A stretch of 38,873 nt of DNA from Streptomyces griseus (GTDB taxonomy: Bacteria; Actinomycetota; Actinomycetes; Streptomycetales; Streptomycetaceae). Numbering within the stretch: the first letter of the stretch is position 1; every line of letters begins with the position of its first letter. Shown piece by piece: positions 11,504 to 17,955 of the stretch. A model generated the notes under the pieces. That model worked only from the letters and a program-made list of their open reading frames with translations, was not told the DNA's origin and did no database searches. Position numbers and translations under genes: made by a program. The stretch is taken from positions 1,325,825-1,364,697 of the forward strand of contig NZ_MDKB01000001.1 in assembly GCF_001715295.1 (NCBI RefSeq), in the 5' to 3' direction.

Positions 11504-11741
11504 CGGCGGCAGGGCTCCGTAACGGTCGGCGGGCGGACACGGCTGTGCCGGTGATCCTGCCGCATCGCCGGATACGCTGCATGCCGCTCTCCTTCTCGCT
11601 CTGCTCGCGCAGGCGGCGGGCCTTGTCCTGGAGTCGCTGCCGCTGGTCCGGGTCGGTGGCGCGCTCCGCCGCCTCCTTCAGTTCCTGCGCCTTGGCGCGC
11701 ATCTGCCGGGCACGGCCGCCGGGCTCTCCTGCAACGCTCAT
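11457..11741 (-). CDS. Small charged coiled-coil protein, DUF6381-like
   Basis: 94 aa. The first 54 residues are an amphipathic, highly charged helix (GGRARQMRAKAQELKEAAERATDPDQ...LQDKARRLREQSEKESGM) like the small DUF6381 proteins of Streptomyces, which, as I recall, usually stop around ESGM. Here the frame continues for about 40 Arg-rich, low-complexity residues and ends inside the UvrA-like gene. The extension may come from loss of the normal stop and may not matter functionally. The ATG at 11741 has GGAG at a 6-nt spacing. Co-transcription with the UvrA-like gene is likely from the overlap. Function unknown. Confidence 0.7.
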   Translation of the reverse strand: MSVAGEPGGRARQMRAKAQELKEAAERATDPDQRQRLQDKARRLREQSEKESGMQRIRRCGRITGTAVSARRPLRSPAADVHPPRSVRPGARRS

Positions 11742-11868
11742 GATCACTCCTGCATCTGTGGGGGAGCGGACAGGATCAGGGAAGCAGCGCCCGCGCCGCC
11801 GTGCATCTCGAACGGCCACCCACCGCGATCGCCGCAGCTGGGCGCCGGTTCCCCGCCCGGCGAAAGAC

Positions 11869-11893
11869 GGTTCGGCCCGTGCACGAGGGGTAC
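11869..11893 (+). promoter_or_regulatory. Sigma-B-type promoter upstream of the small acidic protein gene
   Basis: GGTT (11869-11872) and GGGTAC (11888-11893), separated by 15 nt, match the Streptomyces sigma-B consensus GNNT-N14-16-GGGTAY. The site lies 42 bp before the ATG at 11935, where an excellent Shine-Dalgarno (GGAGGAGG) follows. Confidence 0.6.
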
Positions 11894-11934
11894 GTGGGAG
11901 GCGACCACCGATGTCAGGGGAGCGGAGGAGGACC

Positions 11935-12213
11935 ATGAGCGAGCGCCGCTCGAAGGAAGCCGCGGACACGGACGGGGAGGACACCGGCACCCCCCTTCCC
12001 AGGGACATGCCCGACCAGCAGATACAGGCGGGAGAGGACCCACTGGACGTGCCCGTCCTGCCCAGGACGCCCGGGCAGGACGCGGACGGGACCGGTGGCG
12101 AGGGCGCCGGTGCGGAGCTGCCCGAACTGGACGAGTCCGGAGCGGGCCGCGACGAGCCGCTCCAGGCGGGGGTCCATCCCGAGCACCCCGCACCGGACGA
12201 GCCGTCCGGCTGA
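11935..12213 (+). CDS. Small acidic, probably disordered protein
   Basis: 92 aa, rich in Asp, Glu, Pro and Gly (DPLDVPVLPRTPGQDADGTGG, ELPELDESGAG), with no Cys and no hydrophobic segment, so probably soluble and intrinsically disordered. The ATG has a near-perfect GGAGGAGG Shine-Dalgarno. Its sigma-B-type promoter suggests expression in osmotic or oxidative stress. It sits between the DUF6381-like gene (divergent) and the rsbQ-like gene. I do not recognise a family. Confidence 0.65.
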   Translation: MSERRSKEAADTDGEDTGTPLPRDMPDQQIQAGEDPLDVPVLPRTPGQDADGTGGEGAGAELPELDESGAGRDEPLQAGVHPEHPAPDEPSG

Positions 12214-12306
12214 GAGGGCCTGTCCGGGGGGCGTGCGGGGGCACTCGGGGTGGCCCTGCACGCCTTCGCACGGGCCACCGGGCCGCGAAGATGACAGGAT
12301 TGACGC

Positions 12307-13107
12307 ATGGACGTGTGGCGCAGGAACCGGGTGACGGTGACGGGCCCCGAGGACGGCCCGGTAGTGGTGCTCTCCCACGGATTCGGCTGTGACCAGAACC
12401 TGTGGCGTCTGGTGGTGCCGCTCCTCGACGACCGCTTCCGGGTCGTCGTCTTCGACCATGTGGGGGCGGGACGCTCCGACATGTCGGCATGGGACGCGGA
12501 GAAGTACTCGACCGTCGAGGGGTACGCCCAGGACGTCGTTGCGGTCTGCCGGGAGTTCGCGCCCGTGCCCGTGACGTTCGTGGGGCATTCGGTGAGTGCC
12601 ATGATGGGCGTCGTGGCCTCGGTACAGGAGCCGGAGCTCTTCGAGAAGCTGGTCCTGCTCACCCCCTCGCCGCGCTACGTCGACGACGCCGGCTACCGGG
12701 GCGGATTCAGTGCGGAGGACATCGAGGAACTCCTCGACTCGCTGGAGAGCAACTACCTGGGCTGGTCCGCGACGATGGCACCCGTGATCATGGGCACCCC
12801 GGACCGTCCGGAGCTCGGCGAGGAGCTGACCAACAGCTTCTGCCGGACGGACCCGGAGATCGCACGCGTGTTCGCGCGAACGACCTTCCTCTCCGACCAC
12901 CGCGCCGCCCTGGCCGGCGTGACGGTACCGACCCTGGTCGCCCAGAGCGCACGGGACGCCATCGCCCCGCCCGAGGTGGGTGCCTACGTGCACGCCCACA
13001 TCCCGGGCAGTGAACTGGTCACCCTGGACGCGACGGGCCACTGCCCCCAGCTCAGCGCCCCGCGGGCCACGGCCGACGCCATCGCCTCCTTCGTGCTGGA
13101 GCGGTGA
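12307..13107 (+). CDS. RsbQ-like alpha/beta hydrolase (KAI2/D14 superfamily)
   Basis: 266 aa. It has the size and fold signatures of B. subtilis RsbQ: oxyanion-region HGFGCDQNLWR, nucleophile elbow GHSVSAMMG (Ser95), acid SARDAIAPP (Asp217) and base TGHCPQLSAP (His245). The triad spacing closely follows that of RsbQ (Ser96, Asp219, His247 from memory). RsbQ is needed for the PAS-PP2C phosphatase RsbP to signal energy stress to sigma-B, and the next gene encodes just such a protein, overlapping this stop codon by one base. The ligand or substrate is unknown. The family also includes the karrikin and strigolactone receptors. A leaderless start is possible (-10-like CAGGAT just upstream). Confidence 0.88.
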   Translation: MDVWRRNRVTVTGPEDGPVVVLSHGFGCDQNLWRLVVPLLDDRFRVVVFDHVGAGRSDMSAWDAEKYSTVEGYAQDVVAVCREFAPVPVTFVGHSVSAMMGVVASVQEPELFEKLVLLTPSPRYVDDAGYRGGFSAEDIEELLDSLESNYLGWSATMAPVIMGTPDRPELGEELTNSFCRTDPEIARVFARTTFLSDHRAALAGVTVPTLVAQSARDAIAPPEVGAYVHAHIPGSELVTLDATGHCPQLSAPRATADAIASFVLER

Positions 13108-14390
13108 TGGAGGGTACGGGGGCCGACGGGGGCCGGGGGAGGGCAGGTGGCGAACCCGGGCGGACGGAAATGGCGGCCCTGCTGGGCGACAACGCCGAGG
13201 ACCTCTACGAGAACGCGCCGTGCGGATATCTCTCCACCCGGCTGGACGGCCGCATCGTCAAGATCAACGGGACCCTGCTCAAATGGCTCGGCATGCGGCG
13301 CGAGGAGGTGGTGGGTCACAAGCGCTTCTCCGACCTGCTCACCGTCGGCGGCCGGCTCTACCACGAGACCCACTTCGCCCCGCTGCTGACCATGCAGGGC
13401 GAGGTCAGCGGCGTCGCCCTGGATCTGGTGGCCGCGGACCGCGGCGTACTGCCCGTCCTGGCCACGTCGGTCGTCAGGACGGGCACCGACGGCGAGCCGT
13501 TGCTGATCCGCACCACCCTCCTGGACGCGCGCGACCGGCGCGCGTACGAGCGGGAGCTGCTGCGGGCCCGGCGGGAGGCCGAGCACGAACGCGTGCGCCT
13601 GCAGCGTCTCGCGACCACCCTGCAGCGGTCGCTGCTGCCCCCCGTACTCGTATCCGTCCCCGGTCTCGACGTGGCGGCGCACTACCACATCGCCTCGTCC
13701 GACGAGGTGGGCGGCGACTTCTACGACCTCTTCCCCCTGGCGTCCGGCAGTTGGGGTTTCTTCCTCGGGGACGTCCGGGGCAAGGGCGCCGAAGCGGCGG
13801 CCGTCGCCTCCCTCGCCCGCTACACCCTGCGCGCGGCGGCCGTCTACGACCGGGACCCCGCCAGGGTCCTGGGCGCTCTCAACTCGGTGCTCATCGACGG
13901 GGAGAACGTTGACGAAGAGCCGCGCTTCTGCACCGCCATCTTCGGCCGGCTGGCGCCCGAGGGCGAGGATCGGGGCTTCCGCGTGGCCCTGGCGAGCGGC
14001 GGCCACCCGCCGGCCGTGCTCATGCGCTCCGACGGGAGCGCCGACTTCCTCCCGACCCCGGGAGGCCAGCTGGTCGGCGTACTCCGCGACGCGGACTTCA
14101 CGGGCACCGTCGTGCATCTGGGCCTCGGGGACACGCTGCTGCTCTACACGGACGGCCTGCCCGAGGCGCACACCGCCACGGGCGACGGCCGGTACGGTGA
14201 CGAAGCACTGCTGGAGTTCACCCGGGCCCTGGCACCCACCTCCGCCCCCGCCGCGATCGAGGCCCTGACCGCACTTCTGGACTCCCTCGGCCAAGGCCTC
14301 GACGACGACACCGCGCTCCTGGCCCTCAGCGTCCCCGCCGTGCCCGCGCCCGAGCCCGCCGCCGGGAGGCCCGGCAGCCGGGAACCGTGA
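13107..14390 (+). CDS. RsbP-like PAS domain PP2C (SpoIIE-type) phosphatase
   Basis: 427 aa from the ATG at 13107; a GTG at 13104 is also possible. GGAG at 13098-13101 serves either. An N-terminal PAS domain (about 28-145, with ENAPCGYLSTRLDGRIVKIN) is joined by a charged coiled coil (about 145-180, AYERELLRARREAEHERVRL) to a PP2C/SpoIIE domain. The metal-binding motifs are intact: SSDEVGGDFYDLF, GDVRGKGAEAA, LLYTDGLPEAH and GLDDDTALLAL. It probably dephosphorylates an STAS-type anti-anti-sigma factor, activating a sigma-B-like factor. No STAS or anti-sigma gene is in the window, so the target must be encoded elsewhere. Tight coupling to the RsbQ-like gene is the main clue to its input. Confidence 0.88.
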   Translation: MEGTGADGGRGRAGGEPGRTEMAALLGDNAEDLYENAPCGYLSTRLDGRIVKINGTLLKWLGMRREEVVGHKRFSDLLTVGGRLYHETHFAPLLTMQGEVSGVALDLVAADRGVLPVLATSVVRTGTDGEPLLIRTTLLDARDRRAYERELLRARREAEHERVRLQRLATTLQRSLLPPVLVSVPGLDVAAHYHIASSDEVGGDFYDLFPLASGSWGFFLGDVRGKGAEAAAVASLARYTLRAAAVYDRDPARVLGALNSVLIDGENVDEEPRFCTAIFGRLAPEGEDRGFRVALASGGHPPAVLMRSDGSADFLPTPGGQLVGVLRDADFTGTVVHLGLGDTLLLYTDGLPEAHTATGDGRYGDEALLEFTRALAPTSAPAAIEALTALLDSLGQGLDDDTALLALSVPAVPAPEPAAGRPGSREP

Positions 14391-14462
14391 GGCGCGGTCC
14401 TGCCCTTCGCCCCGGCAGGTGCCCCGCTGCCCTTCACGGGCTGTGCCCCGGTTCCCTGCGGA

Positions 14463-14503
14463 TCGTCGCGGCCCGCCGGGTACTGCGGGACAGCCCTTAG
14501 GGT
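14463..14503 (+). repeat. Intergenic repeat element, copy 1 (contains the HAD gene promoter)
   Basis: TCGTCGCG, then GCCCGCCGGG, then GCGGGACAGCCCTT, then AGGGT; it recurs with few changes at 15299-15337. In this copy the 3' end forms the -10 box TAGGGT (14498-14503), 7 nt before the GTG at 14511. Confidence 0.65.
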
Positions 14504-14510
14504 GGTCGCC

Positions 14511-15002
14511 GTGAGAAGAGACGACGCCCGGCCGCTGGCCGTGTTCGACCTGGACGGAACGCTCGCCGACACCGGACACCGGCAGCACTTCCTGCAGGGA
14601 CGCCGACGGAACTGGGCCGCGTTCTTCTCCGCCGCCTCCGACGACCCGCCGCTGGCCGAAGGCGTGAGCCTGGCTCTGGCGAGCGCGGAGGAGTGCGAGG
14701 TCGTCTACCTGACCGGCAGGCCGGAGCGCTGCCGCCGAGCCACGCTCCTCTGGCTGGAACGGCAGGGGCTGCCGCGCGGCCGCCTCTTCATGCGGCGTGA
14801 GGACGACCGGCGGCCGGCCCGCCACACCAAGCTGGAGATCCTCGAGCGGCTGGGCCGGCAGCGCGAGGTGCGGGCCCTCGTCGATGACGACGAGCTGGTC
14901 TGCGACGCGGCCGAGCGGGCCGGATTCACGGTGGTACGCGCCCGGTGGGCCCTGCCTTCTCCCGAGCTGAAGGACGCGCAGGAACGCGAGGGGCGAACCT
15001 GA
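14511..15002 (+). CDS. HAD-superfamily phosphatase (polynucleotide 3'-phosphatase-like)
   Basis: 163 aa. The HAD motifs are clear: motif I FDLDGTLAD (D13, D15), motif II YLTGRPERCR, a lysine in HTKLEILERLG and motif III ALVDDDELVCDAAERAGF. Layout and size resemble the phosphatase domain of T4 Pnkp and small HAD IIIB proteins. The sequence supports a Mg-dependent phosphatase; the substrate is uncertain. The GTG at 14511 is chosen because the -10 TAGGGT ends 7 nt before it and no Shine-Dalgarno is present, i.e. leaderless. A GTG at 14502 lies inside the -10 box. A terminator hairpin follows. Confidence 0.82.
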   Translation: MRRDDARPLAVFDLDGTLADTGHRQHFLQGRRRNWAAFFSAASDDPPLAEGVSLALASAEECEVVYLTGRPERCRRATLLWLERQGLPRGRLFMRREDDRRPARHTKLEILERLGRQREVRALVDDDELVCDAAERAGFTVVRARWALPSPELKDAQEREGRT

Positions 15003-15065
15003 CGGGCGGCGGCCGACGCACGGGGTCGTGTGCGCCCCGTCGAAGGCCGTCCCGTCGAGGCGCAA

Positions 15066-15088
15066 GCCGGCCGGGAGCCCCGGCCGGC
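15066..15088 (+). terminator. Terminator after the HAD gene
   Basis: Perfect 10-bp arms GCCGGCCGGG and CCCGGCCGGC with a 3-nt AGC loop, 63 bp after the stop codon. Confidence 0.75.
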
Positions 15089-15298
15089 AGCGGGCGAGGC
15101 GGCCGTCCTTCACGTGGCCACGGACGTGCGGCCTCCCGAACCGGTACGCGGTAGCACGCGCACGTCTCACCCCTGAGGGCGATCCCGCAATGCCCGGTGG
15201 ACCAGCGCGCGGCGTCGGATGCGGTGCATCGCACGGCGGAGGGACGTCCGCATACGGGATGTGGACGTTCCGACAACGCGGCGAGGTGCCGTAGCTGT

Positions 15299-15337
15299 CG
15301 TCGCGCGCCCGCCGGGAATTGCGGGACAGCCCTTGGG
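15299..15337. repeat. Intergenic repeat element, copy 2
   Basis: Shares TCGTCGCG, GCCCGCCGGG and GCGGGACAGCCCTT with 14463-14503, with an extra base after TCGTCGCG and one missing near the end. Here no gene with codon bias follows; the -10-like TAGGGT is changed to TGGGT. Confidence 0.6.
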
Positions 15338-15444
15338 TCCGCCATGGACGGCCGGAGCCGCTCGTCGACTTCTTCTGCCGTAGGACGAGGGCGCGGTCGC
15401 ACCACGGGCGGAGAGGTGGGTCGTCCACGAGGGCCGATCCAGCT

Positions 15445-15473
15445 CGCCCCCGCGACGACGAACCGCGGGGGCG
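15445..15473 (-). terminator. Terminator of the small membrane-protein gene
   Basis: Perfect 10-bp arms CGCCCCCGCG and CGCGGGGGCG with a 9-nt loop, starting 5 bp past the stop codon at 15479 on the minus strand. Confidence 0.75.
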
Positions 15474-15478
15474 GGGTG

Positions 15479-15661
15479 CTACTTCCTGCTCCGGAAGTCG
15501 AACGACTTCAGGGCGCCGCCCACCGCTTCGACGATGCCGGCCCGGTCGCTTCCCTCGGCGTCGCGGACAGTGATGTGGAGCGCCCAGAGGAACGTCGCGC
15601 AGCGAACGAGAACGGAAAGGAACGCGAGAAGCAGCACCGCGGCAAACGCGCACGGAGACAT
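15479..15661 (-). CDS. Short single-pass membrane protein
   Basis: 60 aa from the ATG at 15661. One hydrophobic helix near the N-terminus (FAAVLLLAFLSVLVRCATFL) is followed by a charged cytoplasmic tail (ITVRDAEGSDRAGIVEAVGG...FDFRSRK). Small proteins with this TM plus ...RDxxxxxRAxIVxAV tail are common in Streptomyces, but I cannot name a family. Third-position GC is only moderate and no clear Shine-Dalgarno precedes 15661; an upstream TTG with a GAAGGG box could be the true start. The hairpin immediately downstream on the same strand is the best support that this is a gene. Confidence 0.5.
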   Translation of the reverse strand: MSPCAFAAVLLLAFLSVLVRCATFLWALHITVRDAEGSDRAGIVEAVGGALKSFDFRSRK

Positions 15662-16187
15662 GGCAAGGACATCGACAAGAGACAGCGACAAGAGGGTGGA
15701 CCCTTCACCTACGCGGCGGAGGCCCGGAAAAGGGCGCACTCCGTTGCGGTCGATCGACTGCAAGCTTGCCTTCCGCAGGAAGGCGTCCACGTGGGTCCAC
15801 GCCCGTGGTGGCGTCCGGACGAACCGGTTCCCCAGAAGTTTCCCACAGCAACGCCCCTGTGGTCAAGACGTGTTGGCGTGCCGGACGCGGGGTGCGGTCG
15901 TCGTCGCACCTGGCCCCGGACGGCAAGCGCGGAAGTTCGCCTGCCGGATGCGTGTGACCGTTCACCCCTTCTCCGTCCGTGGTCCCGTGGAGCCTGCTCC
16001 GCGGTGCCACGCGAGGCGTCGTCGCGGCCTCCGGGGTGTCACAGGGGCGGCATTCGGCCCGGGTAGGCCCTTGACCTGTCGATTGGTCCATACCAAACTC
16101 CCAGCCACAAGCCCGTGCGAGCGCCGCCCGCAGTCCCCCCACCCGGGTCCTGTCGTTCCGTCGTGCCGTTCCGCAGAAGGTGACCTC
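15662..16187. other. Intergenic region upstream of the lipoprotein gene
   Basis: No gene seen. It contains a small hairpin (GCCTTCC at 15768-15774 with GGAAGGC at 15778-15784) and, near its right end, a TTGACC -35-like hexamer (16071-16076) and a DasR-like operator. The open plus frame upstream of 16188 lacks a signal peptide and coding bias. Confidence 0.5.
16084..16095 (+). promoter_or_regulatory. DasR-like (dre) operator upstream of the lipoprotein gene
   Basis: TGGTCCATACCA, within TTGGT-CCAT-ACCAA, matches 10 of 12 positions of the dre core TGGTCTAGACCA bound by the GntR regulator DasR. It sits just downstream of TTGACC (16071-16076), where it would overlap the -10 region, 92 bp before the GTG at 16188. 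Such sites control chitin and N-acetylglucosamine genes in Streptomyces. Confidence 0.5.
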
Positions 16188-17441
16188 GTGAAGATCCGCA
16201 TACTGGCCCGAGCCGCCGCGCTCGTTTCCTCCGTGGTGCTGGGAGGCTGTGGCTGTCTCCCCGGAGCCGGTGACGACAGCCGCACGGTCACGGTGTGGCT
16301 GATGAAGGGCAGCGTCTCCCAGGGCTTTCTGGACCGGTTCACCGAGTCCTACGAGAAGGAGCACCCCTCCGTCCGGCTGGAGTTCGTCCTCCAGGAGTGG
16401 GGCGGCATCGGTCCCAAGGTCATGAAGACCCTTGCGGGCGACGACGTGCCGGACGTCATCGAGGTCGGCAACACCCAGGTCGCCCAGTACGCGGAGAGTG
16501 GCAAACTGCGGGATCTGACGCTGGAGACGATGCGTGATCTGGGCGGGGAGGACTGGCTCCCCGGGCTCGCCGAGCCGGGCAGCGTCAACGGCGGGCAGTA
16601 CGGCATTCCCTGGTACGCCGCCAATCGCGTCGTCATCTACAACAAGGACCTCTTCGAGAAGGCGGGCATCACCGCACCACCGCGGACCCGCGAGGAGTGG
16701 ATCGAGGCCACGGAGAAGCTGGACGGCGCGGACCGGCAGGGCATCTACCTCGCCGGCCAGAACTGGTACGTCCTCGCCGGGTTCATCTGGGACGAGGGCG
16801 GTGAACTGGCCGACGACCGGACCGGGGACTGGGAGGGTGCCCTCCACTCGCCCGCCGCGCTCAGGGGCATGGAGTTCTACAAGCGGCTTCAGGCGCTGGG
16901 CGACGGGCCCAAGGACGCCGACGAGCAGACGCCACCCGAGACCGACGTCTTCGCCGAGGGCGACGTCGCCCAGATCATCGCTATCCCCGGAAGCGCGGCG
17001 CTCATCGAACAGCGGAATCCCGAACTGAGGGGCAGGCTCGGTTACTTCCCCATTCCCGGCAAGAGTGCGCAGAAGCCGGGAGCCGTCTTCACCGGGGGAT
17101 CGGACCTGATCGTCCCGGAGCACGCCGGCGAACGCGGTGAAGGTGTCGAGGTCGTCAAGGCACTGGCGGGTGAGCAGTGGCAGACCGAACTCGCCAAGGA
17201 GATGAGCTACGTGCCCAACAAGCCGGCCCTTGCCCATGTCATCGAGGGTCAGGAGGGAACGGCCGCGATGGCGGAGGGTGCCACGCAGGGCCGGGCGACC
17301 CCCAACTCGCCCCACTGGGCGGCGGTCGAGACGGACAACCCGATCAAGCCCTACATGACGGCGGTGCTGGAGGGCGGGGACCCGGCGACGGAGGCGAGGA
17401 AGGCGTCGCGCCGCATCACCTCCACGCTCATCTCCGGCTGA
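16188..17441 (+). CDS. Sugar ABC transporter substrate-binding lipoprotein (orphan)
   Basis: 417 aa. The signal peptide MKIRILARAAALVSSVVLGG ends in a lipobox (VLGG-C), so the mature protein should be lipid-anchored on the outer face of the membrane. The rest is a family 1 extracellular solute-binding protein: VTVWLMKG, FTESYEKEHPSVRLEFVLQEW, DDVPDVIEVGNTQVAQYAESG, YGIPWYAANRVVIYNKDLFEKAG, then a C-terminal lobe ending ASRRITSTLISG. These bind mono- or oligosaccharides for ABC import. No permease or ATPase gene is adjacent (the next genes are egt on the other strand), so it must use a transporter and shared ATPase (such as MsiK) encoded elsewhere. GTG 16188 has AAGG upstream. The dre-like site suggests an aminosugar, by inference. 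Confidence 0.88.
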   Translation: MKIRILARAAALVSSVVLGGCGCLPGAGDDSRTVTVWLMKGSVSQGFLDRFTESYEKEHPSVRLEFVLQEWGGIGPKVMKTLAGDDVPDVIEVGNTQVAQYAESGKLRDLTLETMRDLGGEDWLPGLAEPGSVNGGQYGIPWYAANRVVIYNKDLFEKAGITAPPRTREEWIEATEKLDGADRQGIYLAGQNWYVLAGFIWDEGGELADDRTGDWEGALHSPAALRGMEFYKRLQALGDGPKDADEQTPPETDVFAEGDVAQIIAIPGSAALIEQRNPELRGRLGYFPIPGKSAQKPGAVFTGGSDLIVPEHAGERGEGVEVVKALAGEQWQTELAKEMSYVPNKPALAHVIEGQEGTAAMAEGATQGRATPNSPHWAAVETDNPIKPYMTAVLEGGDPATEARKASRRITSTLISG

Positions 17442-17452
17442 CCACCCCCACC

Positions 17453-17481
17453 CGCCCCCGCCCGGTCCCGGGGCGGGGGCG
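17453..17481 (+). terminator. Terminator after the lipoprotein gene
   Basis: Perfect 11-bp arms CGCCCCCGCCC and GGGCGGGGGCG with a 7-nt loop, starting 12 bp after the stop codon. Confidence 0.8.
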
Positions 17482-17631
17482 AGGCCTGCCCCCGCCCGGG
17501 GGCCAGCCGTCGCACGTCCCGCTCTCCACGGCGCTCACGCCGAGTCCGGCCGGGCACGGAAGAAGCAGGGGCCGGGCCGGCGTGCTCCCGTGACCGCCCG
17601 CGCTCCCGGGACGCCGTGTTCCAGGCGCGAC

Positions 17632-17898
17632 CGACGCCCGCGCAGCGGTCCGGCCGCCACCTCACCGGGGACACGGGCGCGGCGGGGGCCGCCTTCGGCG
17701 GGGACGATGGGCTCGCCGTCCCGCTCCTGCGGGGAGCCGCCGTCGGGCTCGTCGCCGAAGGCGACGGACGCCCGCGCAGCGGTCCGGCCGGTTTCCTGCC
17801 TCCACCTCACCGGAGGCACGGGCGCGGCGGGGGCCGCCTTCGGCGGGACGACCGGCTCGCCGCCCCGTTCCGGCGGCCGGGAGCCGCCGTCCGAGCGA
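17632..17898. repeat. Imperfect tandem duplication (two units of about 120-135 bp)
   Basis: Unit 1 starts at 17632 and unit 2 at 17764 with the shared string GACGCCCGCGCAGCGGTCCG. Both continue with CACGGGCGCGGCGGGGGCCG and the CCGCCTTCGGCGG hairpin (a UUCG-type loop), then GCTCGCCG and GAGCCGCCGTC. Unit 2 has an insertion after the first block. It lies downstream of egtD, and the hairpins may help terminate that operon. Confidence 0.7.
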
Positions 17899-17955
17899 GA
17901 CGGCGAGATCCACCTCCTGCGGCGGGCCCGGCCGGCGCGCGCCGGCACGGTCCGC

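Larger units (their letters stand above)
15003..15478. other. Non-coding stretch after the HAD gene
   Basis: Holds the HAD terminator (15066-15088), the second copy of the intergenic repeat (15299-15337), a small dyad TGCG-GTGCAT-CGCA (about 15217-15230) and the terminator of the opposite-strand small gene. Open frames here show neither codon bias nor recognisable domains. Confidence 0.55.
17442..17955. other. Gap between convergent lipoprotein and egtD genes
   Basis: Contains the lipoprotein terminator and a degenerate tandem duplication (17632-17898). No open frame is credible: the duplicated copies are in different frames relative to each other on both strands. Confidence 0.6.

Noticed and set aside
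15534..16187. Long N-terminal extension of the sugar-binding protein
   Set aside because: The lipoprotein signal peptide begins at 16188 with its own ribosome site. The upstream part contains the promoter and operator and lacks coding bias.
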